DNA of 64,000 nucleotides, from positions 496,001 to 560,000 of the forward strand of contig JBCAMK010000008.1 of the NCBI GenBank assembly GCA_038503065.1, given 5' to 3'. The notes beneath the pieces are model-generated. The model worked only from the letters and a program-made list of their open reading frames with translations, searched no databases and had not been told where the DNA came from. The stretch comes from Paragyromitra xinjiangensis. Its lineage: Eukaryota > Ascomycota > Pezizomycetes > Pezizales > Discinaceae. Numbering within the stretch: position 1 is the first letter of the stretch; the number at the start of each line of letters is the position of its first letter. A program made the translations under genes and the position numbers. This document shows, in pieces, positions 47,893-58,931 of this stretch.

Positions 47893-50219
47893 TCATTCGT
47901 CCATCTTAACAAAATACTGTCTCATCGTATTTGCCTCTTCACTGCCAACACCTTTCCCTTTCCCGAAAATTTTTCTCTTCTTATCACTTGGCCTACCCGT
48001 TTTGCCACTCCCCTGGCTCTGTGGTCGCTGTATCTGCTGTTTTTTCTTCTCTGGATCGGGGGATGCCCCCCGGACAGCCTCTTTGATAGTCTCCCTTGAT
48101 AGACAAAAATCAACATGTTCGTTGAACAATGAGTCATTTGCTGGAAGGGAACGGGTACAAATCGGGCAGGGCCATTTTTCCTCTTCTCCCTGCCCTTCTA
48201 CAGCCGCTGCCCCTTCGCCCTCTTCGCCCTCTTCATCGTCGAGTTGATCATGCTGCGAAAGCAGCAATATATCTTCATCCCTCTCCCCGCTCGCAGCCTT
48301 CATTTGTTGAAATTCTTCTTCAGGCCATACCTCCCACTCTCCTTCATTATCTGCCTCCCTCTTCCGCTTCCCTGATACTGCAACATTTTTGAAAAACTCC
48401 TGTACCTTGCTTGAGGATTTCGTTGTGCTGACGAGAGCTGTCACTCGCAACCCCATCAATCGTAACCGGAGCGGTTGGAACTCTGCTTCTAATGATTGTA
48501 AAAGCGGAAGGGAGTAGTTGTAGAGATCATCCGCAGAGCTTATCGGTCGATGAAGGGCGCGTTGGCGGGTGTAGACCTCGTAGCTGTGAAGTTTCACTTT
48601 GAGATTCATTGTTCTCCCCGCTAGTTCTGCACTTTTGAGATCTTTCTCTAGCTCCACTGCCGTGGATTTCAACCTCTCCCGTAGCTTTTCGCTCCCTTGC
48701 AGATCCTTAAATGTCCTTTCGGTCCCCATACTCTTACGTTCGTATTCCTCAGCTGGCTGAACCCTTGTTCGGCCAAGACCCAGATGACAGTTAAGCAGAA
48801 ACGAGGCTAATTTCTCGGAGAAAAGGCGCTGGAGGAAACCGCGGAGAGGATAGATGTCACCCCAAGTATTGACACCGATAGCCTGGAGTTCACGCTCGAA
48901 GACACGGCCGACACCATTCACCTTGCGGACGGGGAGAGAGGTCATGAAGGACATTACGGCTTCACGGGTGTTTTGAATACGCTAGAGTGAGTGATTAGCT
49001 ATGGTTTTGGGATGTAGAAGAGAGGTATTACAAATTGGCCATTTGGCTTGTTTTGGTTTGAGGCGATTTTTGCTAGCTAGAATATGATGTATTAGAGGGA
49101 TTTTATAATGATGAAGGAAATGAATCACCTTTGCGTTTGGTGCAATTCCGGCGGAGACTCTGATTTCAGCCTTTTCGAATACTTCAGCTCGTATTTGTTC
49201 CGTTATTTGGTCTGGAGTCATATCTGGGTGTTCTTTCGTGTACTAAAATTGCCGAACTTGAGTTTCTTTGTCTAGAATGATGAGGATACGACATACTTTG
49301 GTGATGTTCAAGAAAGCTTCGTCGCAACTTCCAGCTTCGTAGCGTTCATCGTACCTGGCCAGCACTTCCCGAATTTCTTCTGCCTTCTTTCTATATTTAT
49401 CGAAGTTTATAGGAAGAAATACCAGCTGTGGACAAAGCTCTATAAAAACGTTAGAGGCTGCTATCTAGCGATGAGAAAACCTACGTTTCGCAATATAACC
49501 AGCCATCCCGCTCCTAACACCAAATTCTCGAGCTTTATAGTTACATGTAGTCAGGACTCCACCACCAACGGCCATTGGCACTATGTATCTATAAATTAGC
49601 AACTCCTTTAGGTCTTCAGTATAAAACCGGACTATTTGTACCTTCTCTGAGTTCAGGCCGATCAAGTTCTTCTACAGATGCGTAAAAGGCATCGCAGTCG
49701 ACATGTACAATATACTGGGATAAATCCCGATTTGCTTCAAGCGCAGAAATCTATAGATGCAAAATTAGGTCTATATTATACGCCTAATGAAACATCTTTT
49801 ATTTGAGACACTTGCGCACCTGTTCGTCGACTTTCCTCAATTCCGCGCTCAAGTCTAGTGCCTCCAGTTCTTTTTTCCGTTTAAGAATGGTCTCAATTCG
49901 TTTCGTGAGCTGCGTATTTCGTATACATGGGTTTATTGTTACTAAGTGTTCTGGCCATATGTATTTTCAAACGAGAACAGGAACAAAAAGTGCAATGCTA
50001 TTTCTTCCTACTCTATCCGATATATGATAAACATACTTGATCGTCCCGTTTTTCTTCATGTTTAAAGAACTTGGAGCCCTTCGAGGCATTGTAAATTATC
50101 TCTCCCACTTTCTGCTGATCTACTCGGTCCTGTCCCGCTTTGAGCAGCGACGGGCCAAGTAGCGAATGGCGAAGAGATGTATGGGCTGGTTTATCGGAGC
50201 TTGCACTGCCTGAGGCCAT
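47893..50219 (-). CDS. polK: DNA polymerase kappa (Y-family translesion polymerase)
   Basis: Eight exons, 50219..50037, 49909..49820, 49750..49642, 49580..49485, 49439..49297, 49242..49129, 49076..49032 and 48981..47893, give 622 residues. The N-clasp region ([13 protein letters not shown]) precedes the palm, with metal ligands in [13 protein letters not shown] and [56 protein letters not shown] and the helix-hairpin-helix VRKVNGVGR follow. A little-finger region comes next, then one Rad18-type UBZ zinc finger at about 532-554 (C-x2-C, then H-x3-C) for ubiquitin binding. It should bypass bulky minor-groove guanine adducts in the nucleus. The last residues ANTMRQYF (about 610-617) look like a degenerate PCNA-binding motif. 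Vertebrate enzymes carry two UBZ fingers; only one is seen here. Confidence 0.95.
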
Positions 50220-51147
50220 ATTGATATAGAGGCATGTACAAATTGAGGATTTAGTGTAGTGTAGAAGCGACCGTGTTGAGTGAAATTTGGCCGCGGAGGA
50301 TGGTCGCGTCGTGGGAAGACGTGTTTCAACGATGTTCTAGGTGACGCGAGGTAACAATACCTCACCCCCACAGCCAAGGCACAGACCATTGCGCGTTTTT
50401 CTCCTTTCTCCTTTGGGAGCAAATGCTGCTAGGCGAGGGATGATTGCTACATGGGGCTGTGTTTCAGAACCTCCAACTTTCGATTTCCCTGTATGCCAAG
50501 ATGCCCTCCTATAACGAAACCCAAGATTTTAGGTATAGAAGTTACTCTAAAATTCAAATTCACTTTCAATAGTCGCTTATGGTAGAAAGTTAGAACCCCT
50601 CGTTTAGTAAAAGAGTACACTTCGTATCAACCAACTATCTAGAGGCCCAATCTATCACAGATCACAGAATCACTACCACTATGTGCATCTCAACGTGAGA
50701 GTAGGTGGAATGGGTACTATCTTGCAATTTCACTAGGATTCCCGCATAGTTCTTTTATTCTTGCTCGTGCCACAGCAACGCCAAGTATCCTGCTTACAGT
50801 TGTACCTTGCTATGTGCTTCTAGTAGCCTCGAGGGGTGTGGGGCGGAAGGTGCCCCTCGAAGGTCATAGTCGCCTTCTTGATAATTAAACCCAGCGTATC
50901 GATGGTAGTTCTAGGGAGAAACTCCGGCCCAATGAACGTGGGAAGTTTGTGCGAACTGGTGATAAGTGTTTGATTAGGGCTGGGGCTTACATGCTCCCAC
51001 GGGCTTCGGTAATGTGCCTGCTATCTCTGTTATAGCTTTTGGTTCACTCGAGTGCGAGAGGGGCGTGGTAGCCTTTGTTTCTTTGAAAGAGGCGCTGGTC
51101 GAAATGAAGCCTGTTTTACGGCAAGTGATTGACTGTGAAGGCGGTAG

Positions 51148-51148
51148 G

Positions 51149-51182
<34 letters not shown>
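51148..51182. repeat. (GATA)n microsatellite
   Basis: About eight uninterrupted tetranucleotide units, flanked on the left by two degenerate GGTA units. Confidence 0.9.
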
Positions 51183-51183
<1 letters not shown>

Positions 51184-52707
51184 GTTATACACGCGTGAAG
51201 GCAACAGGGGTTTGCACCTGGAATTATGAAAAAGGAAATTGGGGTTGTTTCTAAGCCTTATATTTGGCTATTGTATGATGGGCGTATTATGTATGGCCTT
51301 GCTACACATGATAGGTACTAACCGTCGACCAGGGACGAGCCCAGGGACATTGTAACCCCTCGAAACAAGAGCCAGGGCTTGATTCAAAGAGCTGACCAAG
51401 TTGGCTGACTGTGTAGAGGCAGGTGCGCCTTCAGTGTTCCTGCTAGACGAGTCCATACCATTGGTCTCGGAGGGCTTCTGAGGTTGTTTTTACCACTTAT
51501 CATTACCATTAGTCCTTATTGGGTATGACCAAAGCGCCTCTTTGGTAGTACTCCTATTTCAAGGAGCCACTGGAGTGGAAGGCTCTGATGCCTCCGAAAG
51601 CCTTATGGGACATGGGTTACTAGAGATTCCGTCAAGACGCTTAGCATGATCGAATTTCTTAAGGTAGAGTGACCGTCCGAGGACAGGCGCAGCTTCGCCA
51701 GTGTGAGGGGGCTGGAAATATGATTGTATGTCATGTATAACTTGCGGTTAGATTTAAAAGAAAGGATATATCCACGCGCAATTATGGTATATAGAGCATC
51801 TAAATGTAGCGGATATGGCTTCTAGCTATAGCCTTCACATGAACAAATGATTTGGGCTTGTTCTAGGGCAAAAATATTGAGGCACGCTCCGCTGCACAGC
51901 CCTTAATCCCTCCTATAAGCACAAGAAAGATATCATATCTGATTATCATATCATGTCTCTCCCTGCCTTCCAGTCTTCAAGGAAGACTACATGTATTTCT
52001 TTTGCAGGGCACCTACTTCACTACATGTAGTTCCCACATATGCCAAGCAGAGGCACCCCTCCCTTTTGAGGGAAAGAGAGAAATTATATCAAAAACACCA
52101 ACATCTAGAGATCGAAGCGATTAATAGAACCGGAGAGCTAGTATCTGATTGGTTTTGGGAAAGAGGAATCGATGCTCTCTGTAGCAAACTGTAGAGCTCT
52201 TAACAAAAGTGACCCGTTGCAGGATCCGCAGTGGGACCACCCGCTTCCAGGCGCAAAGGGCTTAGCTACCCCTCTGCATCGCCTACACTACTTATAGCCG
52301 CAAGATTTGATCCGGCAAGCAAAAGATGGCCGCCTGGAAGTACTATAAATAAAGACTACTTTTTATTGCAAGTTCGTGAAGAGAAGGGAACGTAACTGGC
52401 TCGGCGCTTATATCACCTGCTACACCCTATAAAACAAGCCCACCTAATTCCTTCAAGTCCCAACCGCAATTGAAAATCACTCTTCTGGTTTGAATTCAGT
52501 GCTCGTACCACAACTCACAAGTTGTTTAATCTTTCCATTACAAGTATAAGCTTTCCTGGTAAGAACAACCGGGGTATTGTGGTTTTCTTCCCTGCTTTCT
52601 AGATAACGGTTGCTGGAAGGGACCATTTTTTATGGAGATCTCGGCCCCGAAGTTAGAAAAGTGCTGGCCAAACATATCTTACATAGACGCTATTATTACT
52701 ACAAATA

Positions 52708-52836
52708 CTAGGGCAGAGGGGGGACTGGATGCGTGTATGAATTATCAATCAATCAACTAGGGCAGAGGGGCATATTCGCACCCTTATCGACCAAAGAGTC
52801 CCCGCTGGGACAAGTACTGTATATTCTAGGGCAGAA
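52708..52836. repeat. Three direct copies of CTAGGGCAGA(GGGG)
   Basis: Copies start at 52708, 52757 and 52826. The first two agree over 14 bases; the third agrees over the first 10. Spacing is 49 and 69 bases. Nature unknown. Confidence 0.75.
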
Positions 52837-53874
52837 AAGTACGCTAAGGACCATCTTTATGTTAGCGGAGCAGTTGTCATAGGAGTCTGTGTAGCTGTTG
52901 TGCCTGCGTCAGTCTTGGGGGTTGCGGGTCTGGTGCTGGTGCTTGGGGATAGGCTCGTTCTCATCTCCTACTGCCTATGGCTGCTGCGCACCGTAGGAGC
53001 TGCGTAGTAGGGCTAGGAACGAGACTAGCTGGGGGAGTATATGTAGTTATCGGTAAGGCTCACCGAATACAATCCTCATTATATCCATCCCACAGTACTT
53101 ATAAATGAGGTTAGAATGGTTGTAACTAATTAAAACTAGGTAGTTTCGCCGCTATTATCAAGGGAAACTCAGTAGCAGCTGGCAGCAGCTTTGCGTTTTT
53201 TCCAGAGCACGTCGATAGCTGGATATGGTGTGGCGATATCTGTATAGGTTTTACGAGTTCCCTGGCTTTTGATGTTTTGCGTTGTTGGGCAGCTAGAATC
53301 AAGGTAGCAATCAAGAAACCTAGGGGAGGCGATGATAACCCAGAAGATGGGGCAGGTGGAACTAGAACCAGCGCTAGTGATGGAGTGGAAACGATAGCAA
53401 TCGGCGTTCTGTCGCTGGTAGCGAAACCTCAGCAGATAGGAATAATTCAGCTGTCAAAGGCAGCACCAACGGCGAGACGTCTATGGGAGAGCCAAATAAT
53501 GGAATTAATATTCGAGATGCGACTTCTTAAGGCCAGCCAGTACGTACGTGTGTGTATATAATCGGCTTTGGAAGGATAAATCCGGGCTACTACGTGTGTT
53601 CTAGGCAAGGTCGAGCACATGACGAGAGTTTCTCGAGGTTTATTTCTCGTGTGTGAACGAGTTTTATACTTAATTAACTTAGCGGGCTCTTTTCTTATCA
53701 CATTAACCCCTTAAGAACTCTTCCCTTCTATATTTCACCTCTCGTTCAGCTTGTATCACATCATCTCTTCCTATATCACCCTTAGTTTAAGCTTCCTGAA
53801 CACCAAATATTTTTTCCTCCGAACCTCACAGCTACCAATTTCACTCATCTCTTGCTGGGGTAGTCACACCCAGC

Positions 53875-54693
53875 ATGTGCAGGCACGTCCTCGTCCGCCG
53901 GTCTGCCCATGATGTTTCGTCGAAAGACATATTTGTTGTTAGTAGTCAAGGCCTTGAGGAGAAGGAAAATCGCAACCTATCAGATGCCTTTGCTCTTGAA
54001 CAGGTGAAACAGAACGAACTTCCTGGACTCGACCTCGAAGACGCCTCGAGCTACATTCAAAGGCTCCCGAAGAAGAAGGCGGCCAGGCCAGAATTTATCG
54101 CCGAGTTTGAGGAACTTGGGGTTAAGTACGTGCTGCTGCACGAAAAAGGAGTCTCCCAGTGGTACTTTGATAACTTCAGTACCGATAAGTTTGCTGGCCT
54201 TCCACCCAATCCTCTAATCTGTCACCACGGATTCTTCAGCGAAGATTTGGTCCCGATAACGCTTAGGACAGTTAGAAATATCGCTGTCCTGTATGACGCA
54301 GCTGGGATCGGACTTGCTTGTAAAGCTCAACCTACGCACCAACACTATAAGATCCACATCTACCTGAAACTAGACATGGCGATGTGCGGCCCCTCAGGCG
54401 CCGGTACCAAATACATGATGCTTACAGTATGCGAGCATACGATGCTCACGGAGCTTTTTCGTGGTGCAGGTGGCGAGGCAGCTGCAAAGGATGAACACTT
54501 ACTCAGAAATTTCAGCTGGGGAAATTCGCGCTCAGAGATAGCCCAAAATATTTTGATGACGGGAGAGCCACTTTCGTATAGTTTTGCTAAGGATGCTGAT
54601 ATAGCCGTGAACAAGTGTGGTTGGGCCCCGGATGACGGTATAGTGTGGTTGTACTCATGCAGGTTGGTTAGGAACCATGGCTCCAGATTCTAG
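53875..54693 (+). CDS. Single-exon gene of unknown function
   Basis: A 272-residue open frame, the only long intronless candidate here besides the bZIP gene. I do not recognise the family. It begins MCRHVLVRRS and has no signal peptide or membrane segment. Features seen are a charged N-terminal third with a KKKAARPEF patch, an aromatic stretch VSQWYFDNFSTDKFAG, a Cys/His-rich middle (CHHGFF, then THQHYKIHIYLKLDMAMCG) and a C-terminal SWGNSRSEIAQNILMTGEPLSYSF. The 100 bases before the ATG are pyrimidine-rich, as in fungal core promoters, which supports real expression. The antisense strand also has an 84-codon frame, but that is a shadow. It could be a lineage-specific orphan or a diverged copy of a fungal family. 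Moderate confidence that it is a gene, none about function. Confidence 0.55.
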   Translation: MCRHVLVRRSAHDVSSKDIFVVSSQGLEEKENRNLSDAFALEQVKQNELPGLDLEDASSYIQRLPKKKAARPEFIAEFEELGVKYVLLHEKGVSQWYFDNFSTDKFAGLPPNPLICHHGFFSEDLVPITLRTVRNIAVLYDAAGIGLACKAQPTHQHYKIHIYLKLDMAMCGPSGAGTKYMMLTVCEHTMLTELFRGAGGEAAAKDEHLLRNFSWGNSRSEIAQNILMTGEPLSYSFAKDADIAVNKCGWAPDDGIVWLYSCRLVRNHGSRF

Positions 54694-55619
54694 ATGTTCT
54701 TGCTGGGTGGGGATTCTTCAGTGCGGCAGGACAGCAAGATGAATTGGTTTGGTAGATTAACTTTAATCATGGAGGATGTCTAAGATTTCTCTGCTGAAAG
54801 GGGAAATTCCTGCCCGCGAGAGCTACTTATTTTAGGCATACATGGATACATGTAATTTCTGCAGTACGGTGCTCTGGTGGAACCTAACGAGAGACTAATA
54901 GTGTAGATAAAGACTGTCTAGACTTCAGAATACGACAATGCTCATTGTTCCATAGAAAAACAAACCACAAGGACCATCAAGCCCGAAAGAAAAATGTGGA
55001 AAAATAAAAAATTTCGCTGCAAGATTCTAGCCTCTCCTTGAATCACCGTCCTACTTCCCATCCGCTACATGTAGCTATCATTTACTGCGATAAGAACCTA
55101 AGGGAGCGTTCCGAAATTGTCGTGCCCCATTTTTCTCTTTACATATAAGATTTAAACAACGAAACCCACCCCCTCTCTACCAGCTTTCCCAGTGTAAGAA
55201 TTCCTACCAGTCCTTCAAACTCTAGAAGTGGGGCAGTCGACCAATGCCACATACGTATTCCTGGTTACATAGCTCTAGCGTCACCCCTAGGGGAGGGATC
55301 TATCATGAAGTTTCCTGTCGAAACTAACATCCACCACCAATCTTCAAAACCTCAATTCGCCAGCCTCTCTATCGCATCTTATGTTACCTACCTAATACAC
55401 AAAGGGGTTATTTGTATCTCATTCGCTACGAATCAGCTGCCCTGGCTCCTCTTCATCGATAGCTAATCCATCGCCAGTTCCTCCTATATTCCAACTCGCT
55501 TTTCCCAACGAGTGATATTCTGTGAATCTAGATGTTATCATCAAGATTTCCCTATAATCAACACAAGGACCGAAATTTGTTTCTATTGTGTAATCTCTAA
55601 GAAGAAAAATTTTTATAGG
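54694..55619. other. Spacer between convergent genes
   Basis: This lies between the single-exon gene and ilv1 3' ends. It holds TACATGTA copies at 54847-54854 and 55066-55073. No coding signal was recognised. Confidence 0.5.
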
Positions 55620-57626
55620 CTATTTCCCCCTAGCGGCCATGAATTTCCTGTACACTGGGTTCTCCGTCTCATCGACAAACGGATATTCTAATTGCACCAG
55701 GAATGTCTCCAGATCCTCGCGCTTCCCCGGCGGCACCTGAATACCCGCTAAAACTTTCCCAACATCTTCATTGCAATTTGCGTTAGTGAAATGTAAAATT
55801 AGTCTAGTTTAATAAAGGGTGTGGAGTGTTGAAAACTCACCTCCGCCATAATTCCGGTAGTGAAAGAGTGATATGTTAAACTCGGGCCTGAGTAACTCCA
55901 AGAATTTTGATAGAGCTCCTGGGCGTTCAGGGAACTCTGGAAAATAGGTTTTATCAGCTCTTGCTCTTGTTTCCCATGTACCACGCAATTATCAATATCA
56001 CTCACCAAACCTATACACCCTTTCCTCCTCTATGCATCCACTCGACATCCTTCCCCCAACCAGGTACCTCGCATGGCTCTTTGCAAACTCATCCCCACTA
56101 ATATCTACCCCCTCGAATCCCTTTCTCGCGAATGCCCCCAGAATTTCTGGGATCTCCCGATCTCGATTCTGTACGAGTATACTCATAAAGATACTCGCAT
56201 GGCCACCATCCCCAAAACGGTATGAGAACTCCGTTACTGGTCGGGGGAGGATGCACTGCATCATCTCATAGAAGACCTTTGGCTTGTCGGGGACAATCAC
56301 GGAGAGTAGGACCTCGTTGCCTTCTCCGAGACGGGCGCGCTCGGCGACGAAGCGGAGTCGGTCGAAGTCCATGTTGGCGCCTGAGAGGATACAGACTAAC
56401 GAATCGGTGGGTGAGGTGGGAGGGTTGAGTGCAGCGTATTTTTTCATGCCGGCTACTGCGAGGGCGCCGGCAGGCTCGACAATGGAGCGGGTATCTATAA
56501 TTGTTAAAACCTCCCGAGACACCATCTCACTACGAATAGTAACCACAAACCTTGGAAGACGTCTTTAATAGCAGCACATATCTCATCGGTGGAGACTTCG
56601 ATAACTTCATCGACACACTCTTTACACAACCTAAAAGTCTCTTCGCCTACCACCTTCACAGCTGCACCATCGGCGAACAACCCGACCTCATTCAACGTAA
56701 CTCTCTGTCCTACTTTCAGTGATTCCACCATTGCATTCGCATCATGTGTTTCCACACCAATGATTTTGATATGTGGTGCAATACGCTTAATATAAACACC
56801 AATCCCCGCGATCAGACCTCCGCCCCCAACGCAACAAAACACCGCCTTCAAGTCAGCAATATTACACTGACGCATGATTTCCATTGCGATAGTGCCCTGG
56901 CCAGCGATCACGTATGGATCATCAAAGGGATGGATGTTCGTGAGACCATGTTTAGTCTCAAGCCTTTTGCACTCTTCTTTAGCGGCATCAAAGTCATTAC
57001 CGAAGAGGACGATTTTGGAACCGAGACGAGAGACATTGGCAGTTTTGATGGAGGGTGTTGCAAGCGGCATTACTATAGTTGCTGGGATACCGAGATGTTT
57101 AGCGGAAAAAGCGACGCCTTGAGCGTGGTTTCCTGTAAATTTCCTCAGCGGTCAGTAACATTCCTGAATGTTTCCCTGGGCTAAAAGATATATTGAAAAA
57201 AATGCACCTGCTGAACAAGCAACGACACCTTTCCATCGATCCTCAGCTGGCAAATGCGCCATTTTATTGTATGCCCCGCGCACCTTAAAGCTGAATACTG
57301 GCTGGAGGTCCTCACGTTTCATGAGGACCTTGTAGCCTAACCTATTCGTCAAGTTGATCGCTGATGTGACGGGGGTCTCTTTGATGACATCGTAGACTCG
57401 CGATGTAAGGATGAGTCTAAGATACTACAGTTTAGAAGGTAAAATTAGCAGCCGCCTCTTCATGAGGAGTCCAATATTTTACGAAACTCACATCTGGAGC
57501 ACCATCTTTATGCTTGAATTCGGTAGGAATAGAGACCCGTTCGGCTGGGTCTTCCTTAACCTCGTCCGGGACAGTGGAACTGTATTCGGTGAGGCCATTG
57601 ACACTGGGCACCGTCATTGAAGCCAT
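55620..57626 (-). CDS. ilv1: Threonine dehydratase (deaminase), isoleucine biosynthesis
   Basis: Six exons, 57626..57492, 57424..57208, 57132..56551, 56494..56006, 55936..55841 and 55765..55620, give 554 residues. The enzyme converts threonine to 2-oxobutanoate with PLP, the first step to isoleucine. PLP motifs are [12 protein letters not shown] (Schiff-base Lys), GNHAQGVA (across intron 2) and [12 protein letters not shown]. Two C-terminal ACT-like regulatory regions follow ([17 protein letters not shown] and [16 protein letters not shown]), the site of isoleucine feedback in relatives. Yeast Ilv1 is mitochondrial, yet the chosen start [11 protein letters not shown] has no basic presequence. 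The frame upstream stays open for 56 codons without ATG and encodes a basic, hydrophobic stretch. It is divergent from rcf1. Confidence 0.96.
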
Positions 57627-58176
57627 TTCGTAACAAGCTGTGGGGATATGTTGCTCCAATATGCGAAGAAGAGTGAAAGAAAAAAGGAATCGCGGGGTCA
57701 ATTGAAGCCACCCCACCAGCGCTCTCGGAAAATACTTTATCCTCGCCCTCACTCGCTCCCAGGAGTCACAGATCCCACACAGTTGCCTATTTGTTTACAC
57801 CTCGTAGCTGTGCTCATCTGCGTTTGCAGTTCCAGGATGACTCTTCGCTAACACAGCCGGTGGAACTACTCCACCAATTCGATCATCTTCCCGTCCTAAG
57901 TAATTCATGTCCCAGTAATAGAAAAAAATACAGAAAAAGCTTGCGACAAAGTTCAAGTTCTCATTAGTACAGTAAACGCAGGGACTCTCCACTACGCCTG
58001 ACCTTGCACGTAACATACTGTCATTTACCTCTCTTCGGCGCATGTGACGTCGTGCGGCTCTGTTCACCCCTCCAGATACTACATCATGACATTTATCCTA
58101 CCTACGCCTCAACAACAATCTTTAATTCCTGTTGCTGCTACTACTAGGTTAAAAGAAACTCCCATAGATACCAACC
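57627..58176. promoter_or_regulatory. Divergent promoter region ilv1 / rcf1 with near-consensus Gcn4/Cpc1 sites
   Basis: Two sequences lie one base off the TGA(C/G)TCA site of the general amino-acid-control regulator Gcn4/Cpc1: TGACTCC on the minus strand at 57762-57768 and TGACTCT on the plus strand at 57838-57844. Gcn4 control of ILV1 is well known in yeast, so use here is plausible but unproven. Confidence 0.4.
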
Positions 58177-58931
58177 ATGTCTCGTCCTCTTCCGTCCTCT
58201 TTCGATGACAACAAGTTTGTGTCCATTATCAATGTCTCCAGGAACTAAACTGACCTCCTCAGGGACTTCTTTGAAGAAAGTCGTTGGTCGAAATTCAGTC
58301 GCCGTCTCAAAGAGGAGCCATTAATCCCTTTGGGTGCGCGCTCATCCCACCTCCCTTCATCCCATTCTGCCTTCTCCTACCATTTCGTAATTTACCGTCT
58401 CTCGAGCAAATAAACCTCCCTAATACTAACCTAACTTACGCCCTCCCGCCACAGGCTGTGCATTAACATGTTTCGCCCTCTACCAGGCCACTCGTTCCAT
58501 AAAAGTCGGCGACAAAGCCAAAACCAACCGTATGTTCCGCGCACGTATCTATGCTCAAGGCTTCACCCTGGCCGCTATGCTGGGCGGGTCAATATACTAT
58601 AAGAAGCAACGCGACGAAGAGAAGCAGGTGGATGTAGCTGTTGCCGAAAAGAAGGCGAAGGAGAAACAGGCAGCATGGATCAGAGAGTTGGAAATCAGGG
58701 ATAAAGAAGATCAATTGGTATGGCGTACCATCCCTCCGCCCATCCCTCTCACCCCTTAAGGAGAACTCGATCACTCCCTAAGTCATTACCTGAAGCGAAC
58801 AAACTACTCACGCCCTTCGACAGCAACGGGAGAGGAGCAAACGCTATGCAGAGCGTAAGAGAGAAGCTCGCCGTGTTATTGCCGCTCAAGAAGCCGAGGA
58901 CGACACATTCTCTCGTGAGGATAAACCCTAG
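58177..58931 (+). CDS. rcf1: Respiratory supercomplex factor 1 (HIG1 domain)
   Basis: Four exons, 58177..58214, 58263..58333, 58455..58717 and 58824..58931, give 159 residues, the usual length. The order matches fungal Rcf1: [30 protein letters not shown] joined to [11 protein letters not shown] (first membrane segment), the conserved [21 protein letters not shown] (second membrane segment after it), YYKKQRDEE and the C-terminal coiled region [17 protein letters not shown]. Rcf1 is an inner-membrane protein that helps assemble cytochrome c oxidase and the III-IV supercomplex. Splice sites are canonical and phases agree throughout. Confidence 0.95.

Larger units (their letters stand above)
50220..53874. 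other. 3.7 kb spacer with short repeats
   Basis: The polymerase kappa promoter lies at the left end and the upstream region of the single-exon gene at the right. It contains a (GATA)n microsatellite, two TACATGTA copies 34 bases apart (51988-51995, 52022-52029) and three CTAGGGCAGA direct repeats. No coding region is supported. Confidence 0.5.

Noticed and set aside
51148..51182. Regular repeats considered as a CRISPR-like array
   Set aside because: It is a plain GATA microsatellite without spacers, in a eukaryotic genome.
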